From assembly GCA_027100635.1 (NCBI GenBank), contig JAMOOQ010000025.1:1-43940 (forward strand): 43,940 nt of DNA. Direction: 5' to 3'. Made by a program: the position numbers and the translations under genes. How positions within the stretch are numbered: the first letter of the stretch is position 1; every line of letters begins with the position of its first letter. This stretch comes from Campylobacteraceae bacterium (GTDB lineage: Bacteria; Campylobacterota; Campylobacteria; Campylobacterales; Sulfurovaceae). The notes under the pieces were generated by a model that saw only the letters and a list, made by a program, of their open reading frames with translations, made no database searches and had not been told where the DNA came from. Positions 26,548-36,172 of this stretch are shown piece by piece.

Positions 26548-27072
26548 CAACACCTTAGCCAAAAAAACCCTAAATTATCAAGCCACATCTCCATGAATAA
26601 TCGAAAATGCAGATACTCTCCAAATTGCCTTATTAATTAAAATATTATCCACTTTTTCTCCATATAATTTTAATACTTCTCTAGTATATTTCTCTGCTCT
26701 GAAGAGAGATTTAATATCATTTACACTATATTTTAAAAACTTGCTAATTGTACTTTCATCTGCCACTAAAATTATATTTTCGCCAAGTTTTGGTTTAATT
26801 ATCTGATAATTCATGCTTAACCAATTTAGTTTATTGTCAAAAAATCTCTCTATCGTTTTATAGCTAATGGTATCATTCCATCTTGATATTCCTAACATTG
26901 TGACCCTTCCAGTCATTGCTAGGATTGATGATGCTATTGATTCTATCTGCTTTAGAGAACTTTTAGTTACTTCTTCTTTTATTTGTGTTATCATTTTATA
27001 TAGTTCTTTTGTTATAGTAGATAAAGAGTATCAAAACTTCGCTTTGGTCAATCTTTTTTGGCTAAGGTGTTG
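26548..27072 (-). mobile_element. Internally deleted insertion sequence
   Basis: A 525-bp element with 20-bp terminal inverted repeats differing at one base: CAACACCTTAGCCAAAAAAA (26548-26567) and CTTTTTTGGCTAAGGTGTTG (27053-27072). It holds a shortened IS4-like transposase gene on the minus strand. No clear target duplication flanks it. Too small to be autonomous, but the intact ends could be moved by a full-length relative elsewhere in the genome. Confidence 0.85.
26578..26994 (-). pseudogene. IS4-like DDE transposase with internal deletion
   Basis: A 138-codon ORF. Residues 1-82 match the start of an IS4-group transposase: SRWNDTISYKTIERFFDNKL, then ENIILVADESTISK with the first catalytic Asp. 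At that point the sequence jumps to what looks like the C-terminal tail (YSVNDIKSLFRAEKYTREVL, ending in SAFSIIHGDVA). The middle, holding the second Asp and the Glu, is missing, so the protein cannot be active. The join keeps the frame, so this is a clean internal deletion (inferred). Confidence 0.8.
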
Positions 27073-27384
27073 TTGCAGTTGTTCCCATTATATACTCTCC
27101 CATTTAAATTTTGTTATATTTCTCTTGTCTTCATCAAAATTAATCCCTTATAATGTAATATATTATTAGATAGGATATTTACAAATATAGTTTTTAGTGA
27201 AAGTTTCAAATTATCTAAATTAATATTTAGTTATCTTTATTTAATGCTGATTTTACTCTTCTATACTGCATCTAAGCTTAAAAATTAAAAAGCAATATTT
27301 TAAAGATAACTAACAGATAGAGCTAAAAGTTTAAAATATATTTTTTTAGATAAAATATCATATTAATAATATGATAGGATAATT
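27073..27384. other. Intergenic region upstream of metF
   Basis: No ORF, repeat family or terminator is evident. The only structured part is a perfect interrupted palindrome, ATCATATT-AAT-AATATGAT (27357-27375), directly before the AGGA ribosome site of metF. It might be an operator or simply AT-rich chance. Confidence 0.4.
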
Positions 27385-28302
27385 ATGTTTGATAAATTTT
27401 GTAAAAAATTATGTAGTGATGAGAAGTTTATAACAGTGGAGATTACTCCTCCACATGGTGCAACTATAAATACAGTTATAGATAATATTAAAGATTTAGG
27501 ATTAGATAAAAAAGTGGATGGATTTAGTGTTACTGATAATCCATTGGCAAAACTTAAGATGTCAGGAGTTTTATCTGCTATTAAAATTCAGCAAGAGTTT
27601 GGTAAGCCTGTAATTGCAACTATGAGCATGAGAGATAAAAATAAATTATCTTTACAATCAACTCTTCTTGGTGCAAATGATTTTGACCTTCGTTGTATTT
27701 TGGCTCTTACAGGAGACCCTGCTAAACTTAGTGACCAACCAGAGGTAAAAGGTGTTCTTGAGCGAGATTCAACTCTTCTTTTAAGTATTATTTATCATCT
27801 TAACCGTGGTGTGGATTATTCAAATAAAGCATTAAATCCTGCTCCAAATCCTATCTATCCATTTGCTGTTGCTAACGCTTATTCAAAAGATATGAGGCGA
27901 ATTCAGAAAAAGATTTTAAAAAAGCTCAACTATGGAGCCAGAGCAATAATAACTCAACCTGTTTATGATATTGATAATGCCAAAGAGTTATTAGAGATTT
28001 TTGAAGAGGCAAAAGAGCAAAGTATAAGAGAAACAGCAAAAGATGCAAAATTAATTTTAGGGCAGTTTCCTGTTGTACGAGCAAGAACAACTAATTTTAT
28101 ATCAGATAAAGTTCCAGGGATTACAGTTCCAAAAGATATAATAGACGAGATGAATTTAGCTTCTATGGATGGGGAAGATAAAGAGCAAGAGGTAGGATTT
28201 GCAATTTCAAAAGGGATTTTTGATGAGGTTATGAAACTTCATGGGAAAGTTCACTTAATGACACATAATAGATTTGATTTATGTAGTAATTTAATAGGAT
28301 AA
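27385..28302 (+). CDS. metF: Methylenetetrahydrofolate reductase
   Basis: A 305-residue MetF-type TIM barrel. The family reduces 5,10-methylene-THF to 5-methyl-THF for methionine synthesis, using FAD. Landmarks are FITVEITPPHGATINTVIDN (with the catalytic Glu), DGFSVTDNPLAKLKMS, LALTGDP (folate/FAD loop), RAIITQPVYDIDNAKELLE and the late VPGITVPKDIID. Length is near E. coli MetF (296). AGGA is well spaced before the ATG. The segment NPIYPFAVANA in place of the usual GAAGYPE-like loop is somewhat divergent. It is followed by small hairpins and then tkt. Confidence 0.9.
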   Translation: MFDKFCKKLCSDEKFITVEITPPHGATINTVIDNIKDLGLDKKVDGFSVTDNPLAKLKMSGVLSAIKIQQEFGKPVIATMSMRDKNKLSLQSTLLGANDFDLRCILALTGDPAKLSDQPEVKGVLERDSTLLLSIIYHLNRGVDYSNKALNPAPNPIYPFAVANAYSKDMRRIQKKILKKLNYGARAIITQPVYDIDNAKELLEIFEEAKEQSIRETAKDAKLILGQFPVVRARTTNFISDKVPGITVPKDIIDEMNLASMDGEDKEQEVGFAISKGIFDEVMKLHGKVHLMTHNRFDLCSNLIG

Positions 28303-28326
28303 GTTTGATATAATTTCAAAATTCAA

Positions 28327-28395
28327 GGGCAACCATAAAGGATTGCCACTACAAAATATTGATGATGTGTAGGGGTATCCCCTTGTGGGTACCCT
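28327..28395. repeat. Two small hairpin repeats between metF and tkt
   Basis: GGGCAACCATAAAGGATTGCC (28327-28347) and AGGGGTATCCCCTTGTGGGT plus ACCCT (28371-28395). Both belong to the same hairpin families found around 1118-1290 and 40210. The first may act as metF terminator. Confidence 0.7.
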
Positions 28396-28430
28396 AAGAT
28401 TTAAATAATTATAAATAAAAAAGGGAAACA

Positions 28431-30401
28431 ATGAATATATTAAGACAAAAAAAAGCAGATACAATTAGATTTTTAGCAGCCGATATGGTGCAAAGAGCAA
28501 ACTCAGGACACCCAGGGGCTCCTATGGGTCTTGCTGATATTGCAACAGTTTTGAGCGAACACCTTAACCATAATCCAAAAGATTCAAAATGGTTAAATAG
28601 AGATAGATTAGTATTCTCAGGTGGACATGCAACTGGTCTTATATATTCTCTTCTTCATCTTTTAGGTTATGATATTTCAATGGATGACCTTAAAAACTTT
28701 AGACAACTAGATTCTAAAACTCCTGGGCATCCTGAATATGGACATACTCATGGTATAGAGATTACAACAGGACCTCTTGGACAAGGTATCGCAAATGCAG
28801 TTGGATTTTCAATGGCATCTAAATATACAGCAAATCAAGTAAATTCTGAAACAAGTAAATTTATAGACCATAATGTATATTGTTTATGTGGAGATGGAGA
28901 TTTGCAAGAGGGGATTAGTTATGAGGCTTGTGGACTTGCAGGGCATCTAAAGCTTGATAATTTAGTATTAATCTATGATAGCAATGAGATTACAATTGAG
29001 GGAAATACAAATATTGCTTGGAGTGAAGATGTAAAAGCTAGATTTGAGGCTCAAAATTGGGAAGTTTTAGAGATTAATGGACATAATTTTGATGAGATTG
29101 ATAAAGCATTTATTGATGCTAAAAGTTCAAACAAACCAACTTTAATTATAGCTCATACTAAAATTGGAAAAGGTAGTGCTTCAATGGAGGGGTCTCACCA
29201 TACTCACGGAGCTCCTTTAGGTGAAGATGAGATTACAGCTTCAAAAGAGAAAGCAGGATTTCCAAATGAGAAGTTTTATATCTCTGATGATGTATTAGAG
29301 AGCTTTAGAACTGCTATAACAGATGGTGAAGTAAAACAAAAAGAGTGGATACATTCACTTAAAGAAGCTCCACTAATAGAACAGAACCATATGCTTGAAA
29401 GACTTTTAAATCCTGATTTTAGTAAAATTGATTATCCTGATTTTAGTGATGCTCCAGCAGTTGCAACAAGAGATAGTAATGGTAAAATCTTAAATGCTAT
29501 TGCAAAAGCAGTTCCTAGCTTTATTGGTGGAAGTGCTGATTTATCTCCATCAAATAAGACTGACCTTAAAGATATGGGAACTTTTCCAAAAGGTAAAAAT
29601 ATATACTTTGGAATAAAAGAACACGCAATGGGTGCAATCACAAATGCAATGGCTCTTTATGGAACAATTATTCCGTTTAATGCAACTTTCTTTGTATTCT
29701 CTGATTATCTTAAACCTAGTGTTAGAATTTCTGCACTTACAGGTATTCAAAATTTCTTTATATGGACTCATGATAGTATTGGTGTAGGTGAAGATGGACC
29801 AACTCATGAACCAATTGAACATATTTCTCAATTTCGTGCATTACCAAACTTCTATCTATGGAGACCTGCCGATGCAACAGAAAATGTAGAAGCATGGAAA
29901 AAAGCTTTAACTATGAAAGCACCTCATGGATTTGTACTAAGTCGTCAAAAGCTTAAAACTCTAAAGCCTAAAAAAGAGTTTGGTGAAGTAGCAAATGGAG
30001 CATATCTACTTAAAAAGAGAAAAGATGCAACTCTTACACTTATGGCAAGTGGTAGCGAAGTGATGTTAGCTTTACAAAGTGCTTGTCATCTTCATGATAT
30101 TGGAATTAGTGCAAATATTGTTTCTGTACCTTGTTTGGATTTGTTTAATGAACAACCACAAGAGTATAAAGATGGTGTAATTGACCCAAGTACAAAAGTA
30201 ATTGCAATTGAAGCAGGAGTAGCAACAGAATATTATAGATATGCTGATGATATAATTGCTATGAGTACATTTGGAGCATCTGCACCTGCTGACTTACTGT
30301 TTGAGAAATTTGGATTTACAATTGAAAATGTTGTAAGGACTAGTTGTAAATTGATGGGTAAAGAGTATAAAAAGAGTAGTTTAGCAAATTGTGATTTGTA
30401 G
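28431..30401 (+). CDS. tkt: Transketolase
   Basis: A 656-residue, full-length transketolase (thiamine diphosphate enzyme of the pentose phosphate pathway and, in autotrophs, the Calvin cycle). Landmarks: RANSGHPGAPMGLADIATVL near the start, ITTGPLGQGIANAVGFSMAS, the ThDP/Mg2+ motif GDGDLQEGISYEACGLAGHL (about 154-173), the catalytic Glu in FGIKEHAMGAI, and HDSIGVGEDGPTHEPIEH. AAAGGG precedes the ATG. A good hairpin terminator follows at 30413. Confidence 0.97.
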   Translation: MNILRQKKADTIRFLAADMVQRANSGHPGAPMGLADIATVLSEHLNHNPKDSKWLNRDRLVFSGGHATGLIYSLLHLLGYDISMDDLKNFRQLDSKTPGHPEYGHTHGIEITTGPLGQGIANAVGFSMASKYTANQVNSETSKFIDHNVYCLCGDGDLQEGISYEACGLAGHLKLDNLVLIYDSNEITIEGNTNIAWSEDVKARFEAQNWEVLEINGHNFDEIDKAFIDAKSSNKPTLIIAHTKIGKGSASMEGSHHTHGAPLGEDEITASKEKAGFPNEKFYISDDVLESFRTAITDGEVKQKEWIHSLKEAPLIEQNHMLERLLNPDFSKIDYPDFSDAPAVATRDSNGKILNAIAKAVPSFIGGSADLSPSNKTDLKDMGTFPKGKNIYFGIKEHAMGAITNAMALYGTIIPFNATFFVFSDYLKPSVRISALTGIQNFFIWTHDSIGVGEDGPTHEPIEHISQFRALPNFYLWRPADATENVEAWKKALTMKAPHGFVLSRQKLKTLKPKKEFGEVANGAYLLKKRKDATLTLMASGSEVMLALQSACHLHDIGISANIVSVPCLDLFNEQPQEYKDGVIDPSTKVIAIEAGVATEYYRYADDIIAMSTFGASAPADLLFEKFGFTIENVVRTSCKLMGKEYKKSSLANCDL

Positions 30402-30412
30402 GTTTTAATCCT

Positions 30413-30438
30413 AAGGTGCGATTGCTATTGCACCTTTT
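30413..30438 (+). terminator. Rho-independent terminator of tkt
   Basis: AAGGTGC, a 10-base loop, then GCACCTTTT, 12 bases after the tkt stop. It is the only strong terminator shape in the 566-base gap before clpB. The rest of that gap holds two gene relics and one dispersed hairpin, described separately. Confidence 0.8.
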
Positions 30439-30564
30439 ATTGAAATGATATTTTATATTTCAAACTCAAATTGTTCTCTAAAAACAGAAGTTAATTCTCT
30501 ACCTCTATATTCATATTTAATTTTTGACAATTTATGTATGCTACAATATATAAAAGGGGTATAA

Positions 30565-30654
30565 AAAGAGGATAAGCTTGAAGTATTTTATAAATTTGCT
30601 GGAATTGGAAATGGACTCTTTGGAGAACTAACAATTCAAGAGATTAAGGATTAG
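30565..30654 (+). pseudogene. Relic of a small antitoxin-like C-terminus
   Basis: An open frame without start codon encodes EVFYKFAGIGNGLFGELTIQ then EIKD and TAG. It resembles the C-terminal tail of small antitoxins that ends just before a PIN toxin gene. It is upstream, in the same direction, of the PIN fragment at 30787. The call is weak; only the short reading and its neighbour support it. Confidence 0.35.
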
Positions 30655-30680
30655 AAAATAAATAAAACCTATAAAAATTT

Positions 30681-30738
30681 TCGGATGAGATGGCTTCAGC
30701 CTCTCCTAGATAGACGAGGCTGAAGCCATCGTGTCCAA
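30681..30738. repeat. Dispersed GGCTTCAGCCTC hairpin
   Basis: GATGGCTTCAGCCTC and its perfect inverse GAGGCTGAAGCCATC flank a 12-base loop, with GGA(C/T)GAGAT and GTGTCC at the edges. The same hairpin, less perfect, is part of the elements at 6775 and 40210, and half of it is inside the MITE-like copies. It separates the antitoxin-like relic from the PIN relic. Confidence 0.8.
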
Positions 30739-30786
30739 GTAATATATCTTAAAATTTGGTTTTGTTTTAATTTACTTCTATTCCTA

Positions 30787-30879
30787 ATGCAAATCATTAT
30801 CTATAAACAAGTCTTTTTAGATGCTAATATTTTTATTGATTCTTCTAATGATGATAGTCGTAAAACTTATAAGAAATAA
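30787..30879 (+). pseudogene. N-terminal fragment of a PIN-domain (VapC-like) toxin
   Basis: A 30-codon ORF reads MQIIIYKQVFLDANIFIDSS and then NDDSRKTYKK before TAA. VFLDANIFID is the first strand of a PIN-domain RNase with its first catalytic Asp. The remaining ~100 residues, including the other acidic residues, are missing, so it cannot be active. Confidence 0.6.
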
Positions 30880-30967
30880 CCATAACCAATTTTACACAAC
30901 CAACTTGACAAGATTAGACTAAAGGTGATATAATACTCTTATAAATAAAATTAAAAAGGATATCAAT

Positions 30968-33541
30968 ATGAATATTTTAGAAAAATTAACAAATCAAATG
31001 AGAGATAGCATCGAATCGGCTTTATCTCTTGCTCTTCATAATAAAAATCAAGAAGTTCAACCATTACATCTTATTTGGGGTTTATTGTCAAATTCTCAAT
31101 CAATTTTAAATCAAGTATTAAATAAAATGAATATTGATAAGAGTGCGATAGAACTTGAAACTAAGTCTCTCTCTTCAAAATTTCCAACAGTATCAAGTGT
31201 AACAAAGGATAATATCAAGCTTTCTCATAATTTGGTAAAATCACTAGAGAATGGTGAGGGTGTAATGAGTGCTAATGGTGATAGCTTTTTGGCTGTAGAT
31301 AGTTGGTTAATTGCAAATGCTAGTGAGAATTTTTTTGTAGAAGTATTTGATAAATATTTAGATATTAGTGAATTTAAAAAGTCTCTTGAGGCTATTCGTG
31401 GTGGTAAATCTATTGATAGTGAATCAGGTGATGATACTTTAGAAGCGTTAGATAAATATGGAATTGACTTAAATCAAAGAGCGATTGATGGGGAACTTGA
31501 CCCTGTAATTGGTAGAGATGAAGAGATTCAACGGATGATGCAAATTCTTATTCGTAAAACCAAAAATAATCCAATCTTAATTGGTGAACCTGGGACTGGA
31601 AAAACTGCGATTGTAGAGGGTTTAGCTCAGATGATTATCAATAAAGAAGTGCCTTTATCTTTGCAAAATAAAAGGGTAATTAGCCTTGATATGAGCCGAC
31701 TTATCGCAGGGGCTAAGTATCGTGGAGAGTTTGAAGATAGATTAAAAGCTGTTATTGATGAGGTCAAAAGTAATGCTAATATAATTCTTTTTATTGATGA
31801 AATTCATACAATTATTGGCGCAGGAGCAAGTGAAGGTAGTATGGACGCTGCTAATATCCTTAAACCTGCACTTGCAAGAGGAGAGTTGCGAACTATTGGG
31901 GCAACAACGCTAAAAGAGTATAGAAAATATTTTGAAAAAGATACAGCACTTCAAAGACGATTTCAACCAGTAAAAGTGGATGAACCATCAATTAATGAGG
32001 CTTTACAAATTTTGCGAGGGCTAAAAAATAGATTAGAATCTCACCACAATGTAACCATTACAGATAGTGCATTAGTGGCTTCGGCAAAGCTAAGTGATAG
32101 ATATATTAGCGATAGATTTTTGCCAGATAAAGCGATTGATTTGATTGATGAGGCATCGGCTGAACTTAAAATGCAAATTGAGAGTGAACCAAAAGAGTTA
32201 TCAGTTACTAAAAGAGCAATCACCACACTTGAAGTTGAAAAATCAGCTTTGTTAATGGAAGATGGAGATAAAAATGCTCAAAGATTAGAAGGACTTGAAG
32301 AGGAGTTGGCAAACTTACAAGAGAAAAAGGTAACTCTTAATAATCAATTTGAAAATGAAAAAAGAGTTTTTGATGAAATTGCATCTCTTAAAAGTGAGAT
32401 AGAATCTCTAAAAAGTGTAGCTATCCAAGCTCAAAGAGATGGAGATTTTAGCAAGTCAGCAGAGATTGAATATGGGCAAATTCCAAATAAAACTTTAGAG
32501 ATAGAAAAACTTGAAGCTAAATGGACAGAGATGTTAAAGCATGGAACTTTGCTTAAAAATTCAGTTGATGAGGATATGATAGCATCAATTGTAAGCCGTT
32601 GGACTGGGATTGAAGTAAATAAAATGTTACAATCTCAAAAAGATAAAATATTAAATATAGAAGATATTCTAAACAAAAGTGTCATAGGTCAGAATCAAGC
32701 CTTAAAAGCAATTTCAAGAGCAATTAAACGAAATAAAGCAGGATTAAGCGACACAAATCGCCCAATTGGAAGTTTTATATTTTTGGGCTCAACTGGAGTA
32801 GGAAAAACACAAGTAGCTAAATCTTTGGCAAAGTTTTTGTTTGATAGCGAAGATGCACTAATTAGAATTGATATGAGTGAGTATATGGAAAAACATACAG
32901 CCTCAAGATTAGTAGGAGCACCCCCTGGATATGTGGGATATGATGAGGGTGGACAATTAACAGAAGCCGTGCGAAGAAAACCATATTCTGTGGTGCTTTT
33001 TGATGAGATAGAAAAGGCTCACCCTGATGTATTTAATACACTTTTACAAGTGCTTGATGATGGAAGATTAACTGATAATAAAGGTATTACAATTGATTTT
33101 AAAAATACAATTATTATAATGACATCAAATATTGCAAGTGATAAAATAATGGATATAGAAGATTTAGAAGAGCGTGAAAAAGTGGTAAACAATGAACTAA
33201 AAAACTACTTTAAACCTGAATTTCTAAACCGTCTTGATGATATTGTAATATTTAATCCATTAGGGCTAGAGACTATTACGAGTATTGTAGATATTCTATT
33301 TAAATCAATTCAAGATAAATTAATTGAGCGAGAGATTAAAATAAACCTTACTCAAAGTGCAAAAGAGTATATCGCCCAAAAAGGATTTGACCCAGTTTAT
33401 GGAGCAAGACCACTAAAACGAGCATTGTATGAAGAGATAGAGGATAGATTGGCTGATTTGATATTGGAGGATAAGGTGGTTGAGGGTAGTAGTGTGGAGT
33501 TTGATGTGGTTGATGGTGAGGTTGTGGTGAATGTGAGTTAG
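30968..33541 (+). CDS. clpB: ClpB disaggregase
   Basis: An 857-residue AAA+ chaperone of normal ClpB size. Order: N-domain (1-145), first ATPase with Walker [10 protein letters not shown] (about 206-214) and [14 protein letters not shown], the M-domain coiled coil (about 390-520) that marks ClpB from other Clp proteins, second ATPase with GSTGVGKTQ and [15 protein letters not shown], then the D2 small domain. ClpB works with DnaK to rescue aggregated proteins and is normally heat-shock induced; no clear CIRCE or HspR site was seen upstream. AAGGA precedes the ATG. Confidence 0.97.
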   Translation: MNILEKLTNQMRDSIESALSLALHNKNQEVQPLHLIWGLLSNSQSILNQVLNKMNIDKSAIELETKSLSSKFPTVSSVTKDNIKLSHNLVKSLENGEGVMSANGDSFLAVDSWLIANASENFFVEVFDKYLDISEFKKSLEAIRGGKSIDSESGDDTLEALDKYGIDLNQRAIDGELDPVIGRDEEIQRMMQILIRKTKNNPILIGEPGTGKTAIVEGLAQMIINKEVPLSLQNKRVISLDMSRLIAGAKYRGEFEDRLKAVIDEVKSNANIILFIDEIHTIIGAGASEGSMDAANILKPALARGELRTIGATTLKEYRKYFEKDTALQRRFQPVKVDEPSINEALQILRGLKNRLESHHNVTITDSALVASAKLSDRYISDRFLPDKAIDLIDEASAELKMQIESEPKELSVTKRAITTLEVEKSALLMEDGDKNAQRLEGLEEELANLQEKKVTLNNQFENEKRVFDEIASLKSEIESLKSVAIQAQRDGDFSKSAEIEYGQIPNKTLEIEKLEAKWTEMLKHGTLLKNSVDEDMIASIVSRWTGIEVNKMLQSQKDKILNIEDILNKSVIGQNQALKAISRAIKRNKAGLSDTNRPIGSFIFLGSTGVGKTQVAKSLAKFLFDSEDALIRIDMSEYMEKHTASRLVGAPPGYVGYDEGGQLTEAVRRKPYSVVLFDEIEKAHPDVFNTLLQVLDDGRLTDNKGITIDFKNTIIIMTSNIASDKIMDIEDLEEREKVVNNELKNYFKPEFLNRLDDIVIFNPLGLETITSIVDILFKSIQDKLIEREIKINLTQSAKEYIAQKGFDPVYGARPLKRALYEEIEDRLADLILEDKVVEGSSVEFDVVDGEVVVNVS

Positions 33542-33679
33542 ATTATTCTAATTCCCATTGCCCCTGAGACTGTGAAAGAAATACCAAATTTGAAAATTAA
33601 CCCCTATTTTTAGGGCTTTAAAATTCTAAAAATGGAGTTTTCTTACACTCCCATAAACGATTTAGATATATTGTAAGTT

Positions 33680-33703
33680 AAAAGAGGTAAGTACCTCTTT
33701 TTT
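33680..33703. terminator. Two-way terminator between clpB and infC
   Basis: AAAAGAGGTA facing TACCTCTTTTTT forms a short perfect hairpin with A-runs and T-runs on both sides, so it can work for clpB and for infC on the other strand. A smaller CCCTATTTTTAGGG hairpin lies nearby at about 33602. Confidence 0.7.
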
Positions 33704-33746
33704 AAGTATAAAATTTGTTTAGATAATAATTATAAAATAATAAAAT

Positions 33747-34301
33747 CTATTTTTTATTTGGAACAACTAACATATTAACATAACGACCTTCTCTTGAAGC
33801 ATCCATCTCTAATGTTGCAATATCTTGAAGTTGTGGCCATACTTTTTCTCTAAGAACTAAAATTCCAAGTTCTGGACTTGACATTTCACGACCTCTTAAA
33901 AATACTCTTAGCTTAACATGTTTACCTTTTTCTAAAAACTCTCTCGCATGTTTAACTTTAAAGTTAATATCATTTTCTGCTATCTTACAAGAGAATTTCA
34001 CCTCTTTAACATCAATGATTTTTTGATTCTTTCTAGCTTCTTTCTTTTTTCTTTCTAGTTGATACTTATGCTTACCATAATCCATAATCTTAGCTACAGG
34101 TGGTTTTGCATCAGGAGACATTAAAACTAAATCAAGATTTAAATTCTCTGCTTCTCTTAGTGCATCAGCTCTTGAGATAATTCCCATTGGCTCACCACCA
34201 TCAATCAATACTCTTAATTCTGTGGCTCTGATGTTTTCATTCATGATTACATCATCTTTTGGTTTTCGTCCTCTATCACTGTTATTATTATGTCTACTCA
34301 A
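33747..34301 (-). CDS. infC: Translation initiation factor IF-3
   Basis: A 184-residue IF-3 with both domains. N-domain: NENIRATELRVLIDGGEPMG and SRADALREAENLNLDLVLMS; linker PPVAKIMDYGKHKYQLERKK; C-domain KEVKFSCKIAENDINFKVKH and LRVFLRGREMSSPELG. It keeps 30S subunits free and checks start codons. The start codon is TTG, overlapping the thrS TGA by four bases (TTGA), with GAGGG seven bases upstream. Rare starts on infC are well known as a self-regulatory device because IF-3 disfavours them. Confidence 0.96.
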   Translation of the reverse strand: MSRHNNNSDRGRKPKDDVIMNENIRATELRVLIDGGEPMGIISRADALREAENLNLDLVLMSPDAKPPVAKIMDYGKHKYQLERKKKEARKNQKIIDVKEVKFSCKIAENDINFKVKHAREFLEKGKHVKLRVFLRGREMSSPELGILVLREKVWPQLQDIATLEMDASREGRYVNMLVVPNKK

Positions 34302-36112
34302 ATTTTTCCCTCTTTTAATTGCTGTACTAATTTTACCATAAATTCATTTTTAGTTAGATTATATTGCTCTTTTAGTCTTCTATCTCTAATAGCTACGCTA
34401 CTATTTGCCTCTTCTTCATCACCAACAATAACTACATAAGGTACTCTTTGCTTTTCAGCAGTTCGTATTCTTTTATTTAAGCTATCATTTCTACTATAAA
34501 CTTCACTATCAATATTTTCATCTATTAACATATCTTTTAAGCTATTTGCATAATCAACATTTTTATCTGAAATTGGAACAAATATGACTTGCGTAGGTGC
34601 AATAAAGAATGGAAACTCTCCAGCATAGTGTTCTGTAAGTATAGCAATAAATCTCTCAAACGAACCTAAAATAGCACGATGAATCATAACAGGTTGTTGT
34701 CTTGTGTTATCTTCTGCTACATATTCAACATTAAATCGTTGAGGTAAATTAAAATCTACCTGAATTGTTCCACATTGCCATTTTCTTCCAAGTGCATCTG
34801 TAATTTTTACATCTATCTTTGGACCATAAAATGCCCCACCACCTTCATCAATTTTAAATGGCAAGTTATTTTCTGTCATAGCATCTTTAAGTCCTTGCGT
34901 CGCTAATTCCCAAACATCATCTTCACCAATTGCTTTTTCTGGTTTTGTTGCAATCTCCATCGTATATTCAAAGTCAAACTTTTTCATAACTGCATCAACA
35001 AATTCAACAACTTCTAAAACAACATCTTTAATCTGAACAGGGGTACAAAATATATGTGCATCATCTTGAGTAAACTCTCTTACTCTAAGAAGTCCATGTA
35101 AAACACCTGATTTTTCATGTCTATGAACCACACCATATTCAAACATTTTATATGGCAAATCTCTATAACTTTTGCTTGTTTGTTTAAATATTTCAATATG
35201 ACCAATACAATTCATTGGTTTAATTCCATACTCTTGATCATCAATTGTAGTTAGATACATATTTTCACCATAACAAGCATAATGACCAGATGTATGCCAC
35301 ATATCAGATTTTAAAATCTCTGGACCTCTAACTGGTTCATATCCTCTTTTACGATGAGCTTTAAATAGAATATCTTCTAATTTTGCTCTTAATCTTGCAC
35401 CTTTTGGCATCCAAAATGGTAAACCTGCTCCTGCATCTTCGTTAAACATAAATAGTTCAAGTTCATTTCCAAGTTTTCTATGGTCCCTTTTTTTAGCCTC
35501 TTCAAGCATTACTAAATGCTCTTTAAGTGCCTCTTTTGTTGCAAAAGCTATACCATAAATACGAGTAAGCATCTCTGCTTTTTCATCTCCACCAAGATAA
35601 GCTCCAGCAACTCTTGTTAATTTAAAATTATGCAAAAATCTAAGAGCAGGAACATGAGGACCACGACATAAATCTTCAAAATCACCCTGCTTATATATAG
35701 AAACAATATCATCAGGAATACGCTTCATAACAGCAAGTTTTAAATCATCATTAGCAAATTTCTCTAACGCTTCATCTTTTGTTATCTCATATTTTTCTAT
35801 CTTATATTTTTTCTTGATAAGAGCTTTCATCTTCTTTTCAATATTTTTTAAATCTTCTTCACCTATCTTTTCATCACTTCTAAAATCATAATAAAATCCC
35901 TCTTCAACAGTAGGACCTACAAAAAATTTAGAATTTGGATACAACTCTGCAATTGCCTGAGCCATAAGATGAGCAGTAGAGTGTCTAATTATCTCCAAAG
36001 CCTCTTCACTATTATCATACTCTATCATTTGACCTTCAAAGCCTTCACTAGCACTTTGAATATCTATAATATTACCTTGATTATCTATATATCCTATCAG
36101 ATTTTCACTCAA
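34298..36112 (-). CDS. thrS: Threonyl-tRNA synthetase
   Basis: A 604-residue class II synthetase. It begins with a short N-terminal part rather than a full TGS domain, as seems usual in this phylum. The editing domain has HSTAHLMAQA (about 44-53) and CRGPHVP. The catalytic core has MNCIGHIEIF (motif around the zinc Cys), motif 2 VHRHEKSGVLHGLLRVREFT and motif 3 HRAILGSFERFIAI, then an anticodon-binding domain. The start codon is TTG with AAAGG six bases upstream; no better start exists. It is directly followed by infC, the common thrS-infC pairing. Confidence 0.96.
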   Translation of the reverse strand: MSENLIGYIDNQGNIIDIQSASEGFEGQMIEYDNSEEALEIIRHSTAHLMAQAIAELYPNSKFFVGPTVEEGFYYDFRSDEKIGEEDLKNIEKKMKALIKKKYKIEKYEITKDEALEKFANDDLKLAVMKRIPDDIVSIYKQGDFEDLCRGPHVPALRFLHNFKLTRVAGAYLGGDEKAEMLTRIYGIAFATKEALKEHLVMLEEAKKRDHRKLGNELELFMFNEDAGAGLPFWMPKGARLRAKLEDILFKAHRKRGYEPVRGPEILKSDMWHTSGHYACYGENMYLTTIDDQEYGIKPMNCIGHIEIFKQTSKSYRDLPYKMFEYGVVHRHEKSGVLHGLLRVREFTQDDAHIFCTPVQIKDVVLEVVEFVDAVMKKFDFEYTMEIATKPEKAIGEDDVWELATQGLKDAMTENNLPFKIDEGGGAFYGPKIDVKITDALGRKWQCGTIQVDFNLPQRFNVEYVAEDNTRQQPVMIHRAILGSFERFIAILTEHYAGEFPFFIAPTQVIFVPISDKNVDYANSLKDMLIDENIDSEVYSRNDSLNKRIRTAEKQRVPYVVIVGDEEEANSSVAIRDRRLKEQYNLTKNEFMVKLVQQLKEGKI

Positions 36113-36172
36113 AATAGACCTTTATTTATTAATTACTTATATAATTATATTATTTTATCGTTATTCTTATGC

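Noticed and set aside
27073-27384. Riboswitch (SAM or cobalamin) before metF
   Set aside because: No conserved riboswitch core or terminator-antiterminator pair could be seen; only a short palindrome is present.
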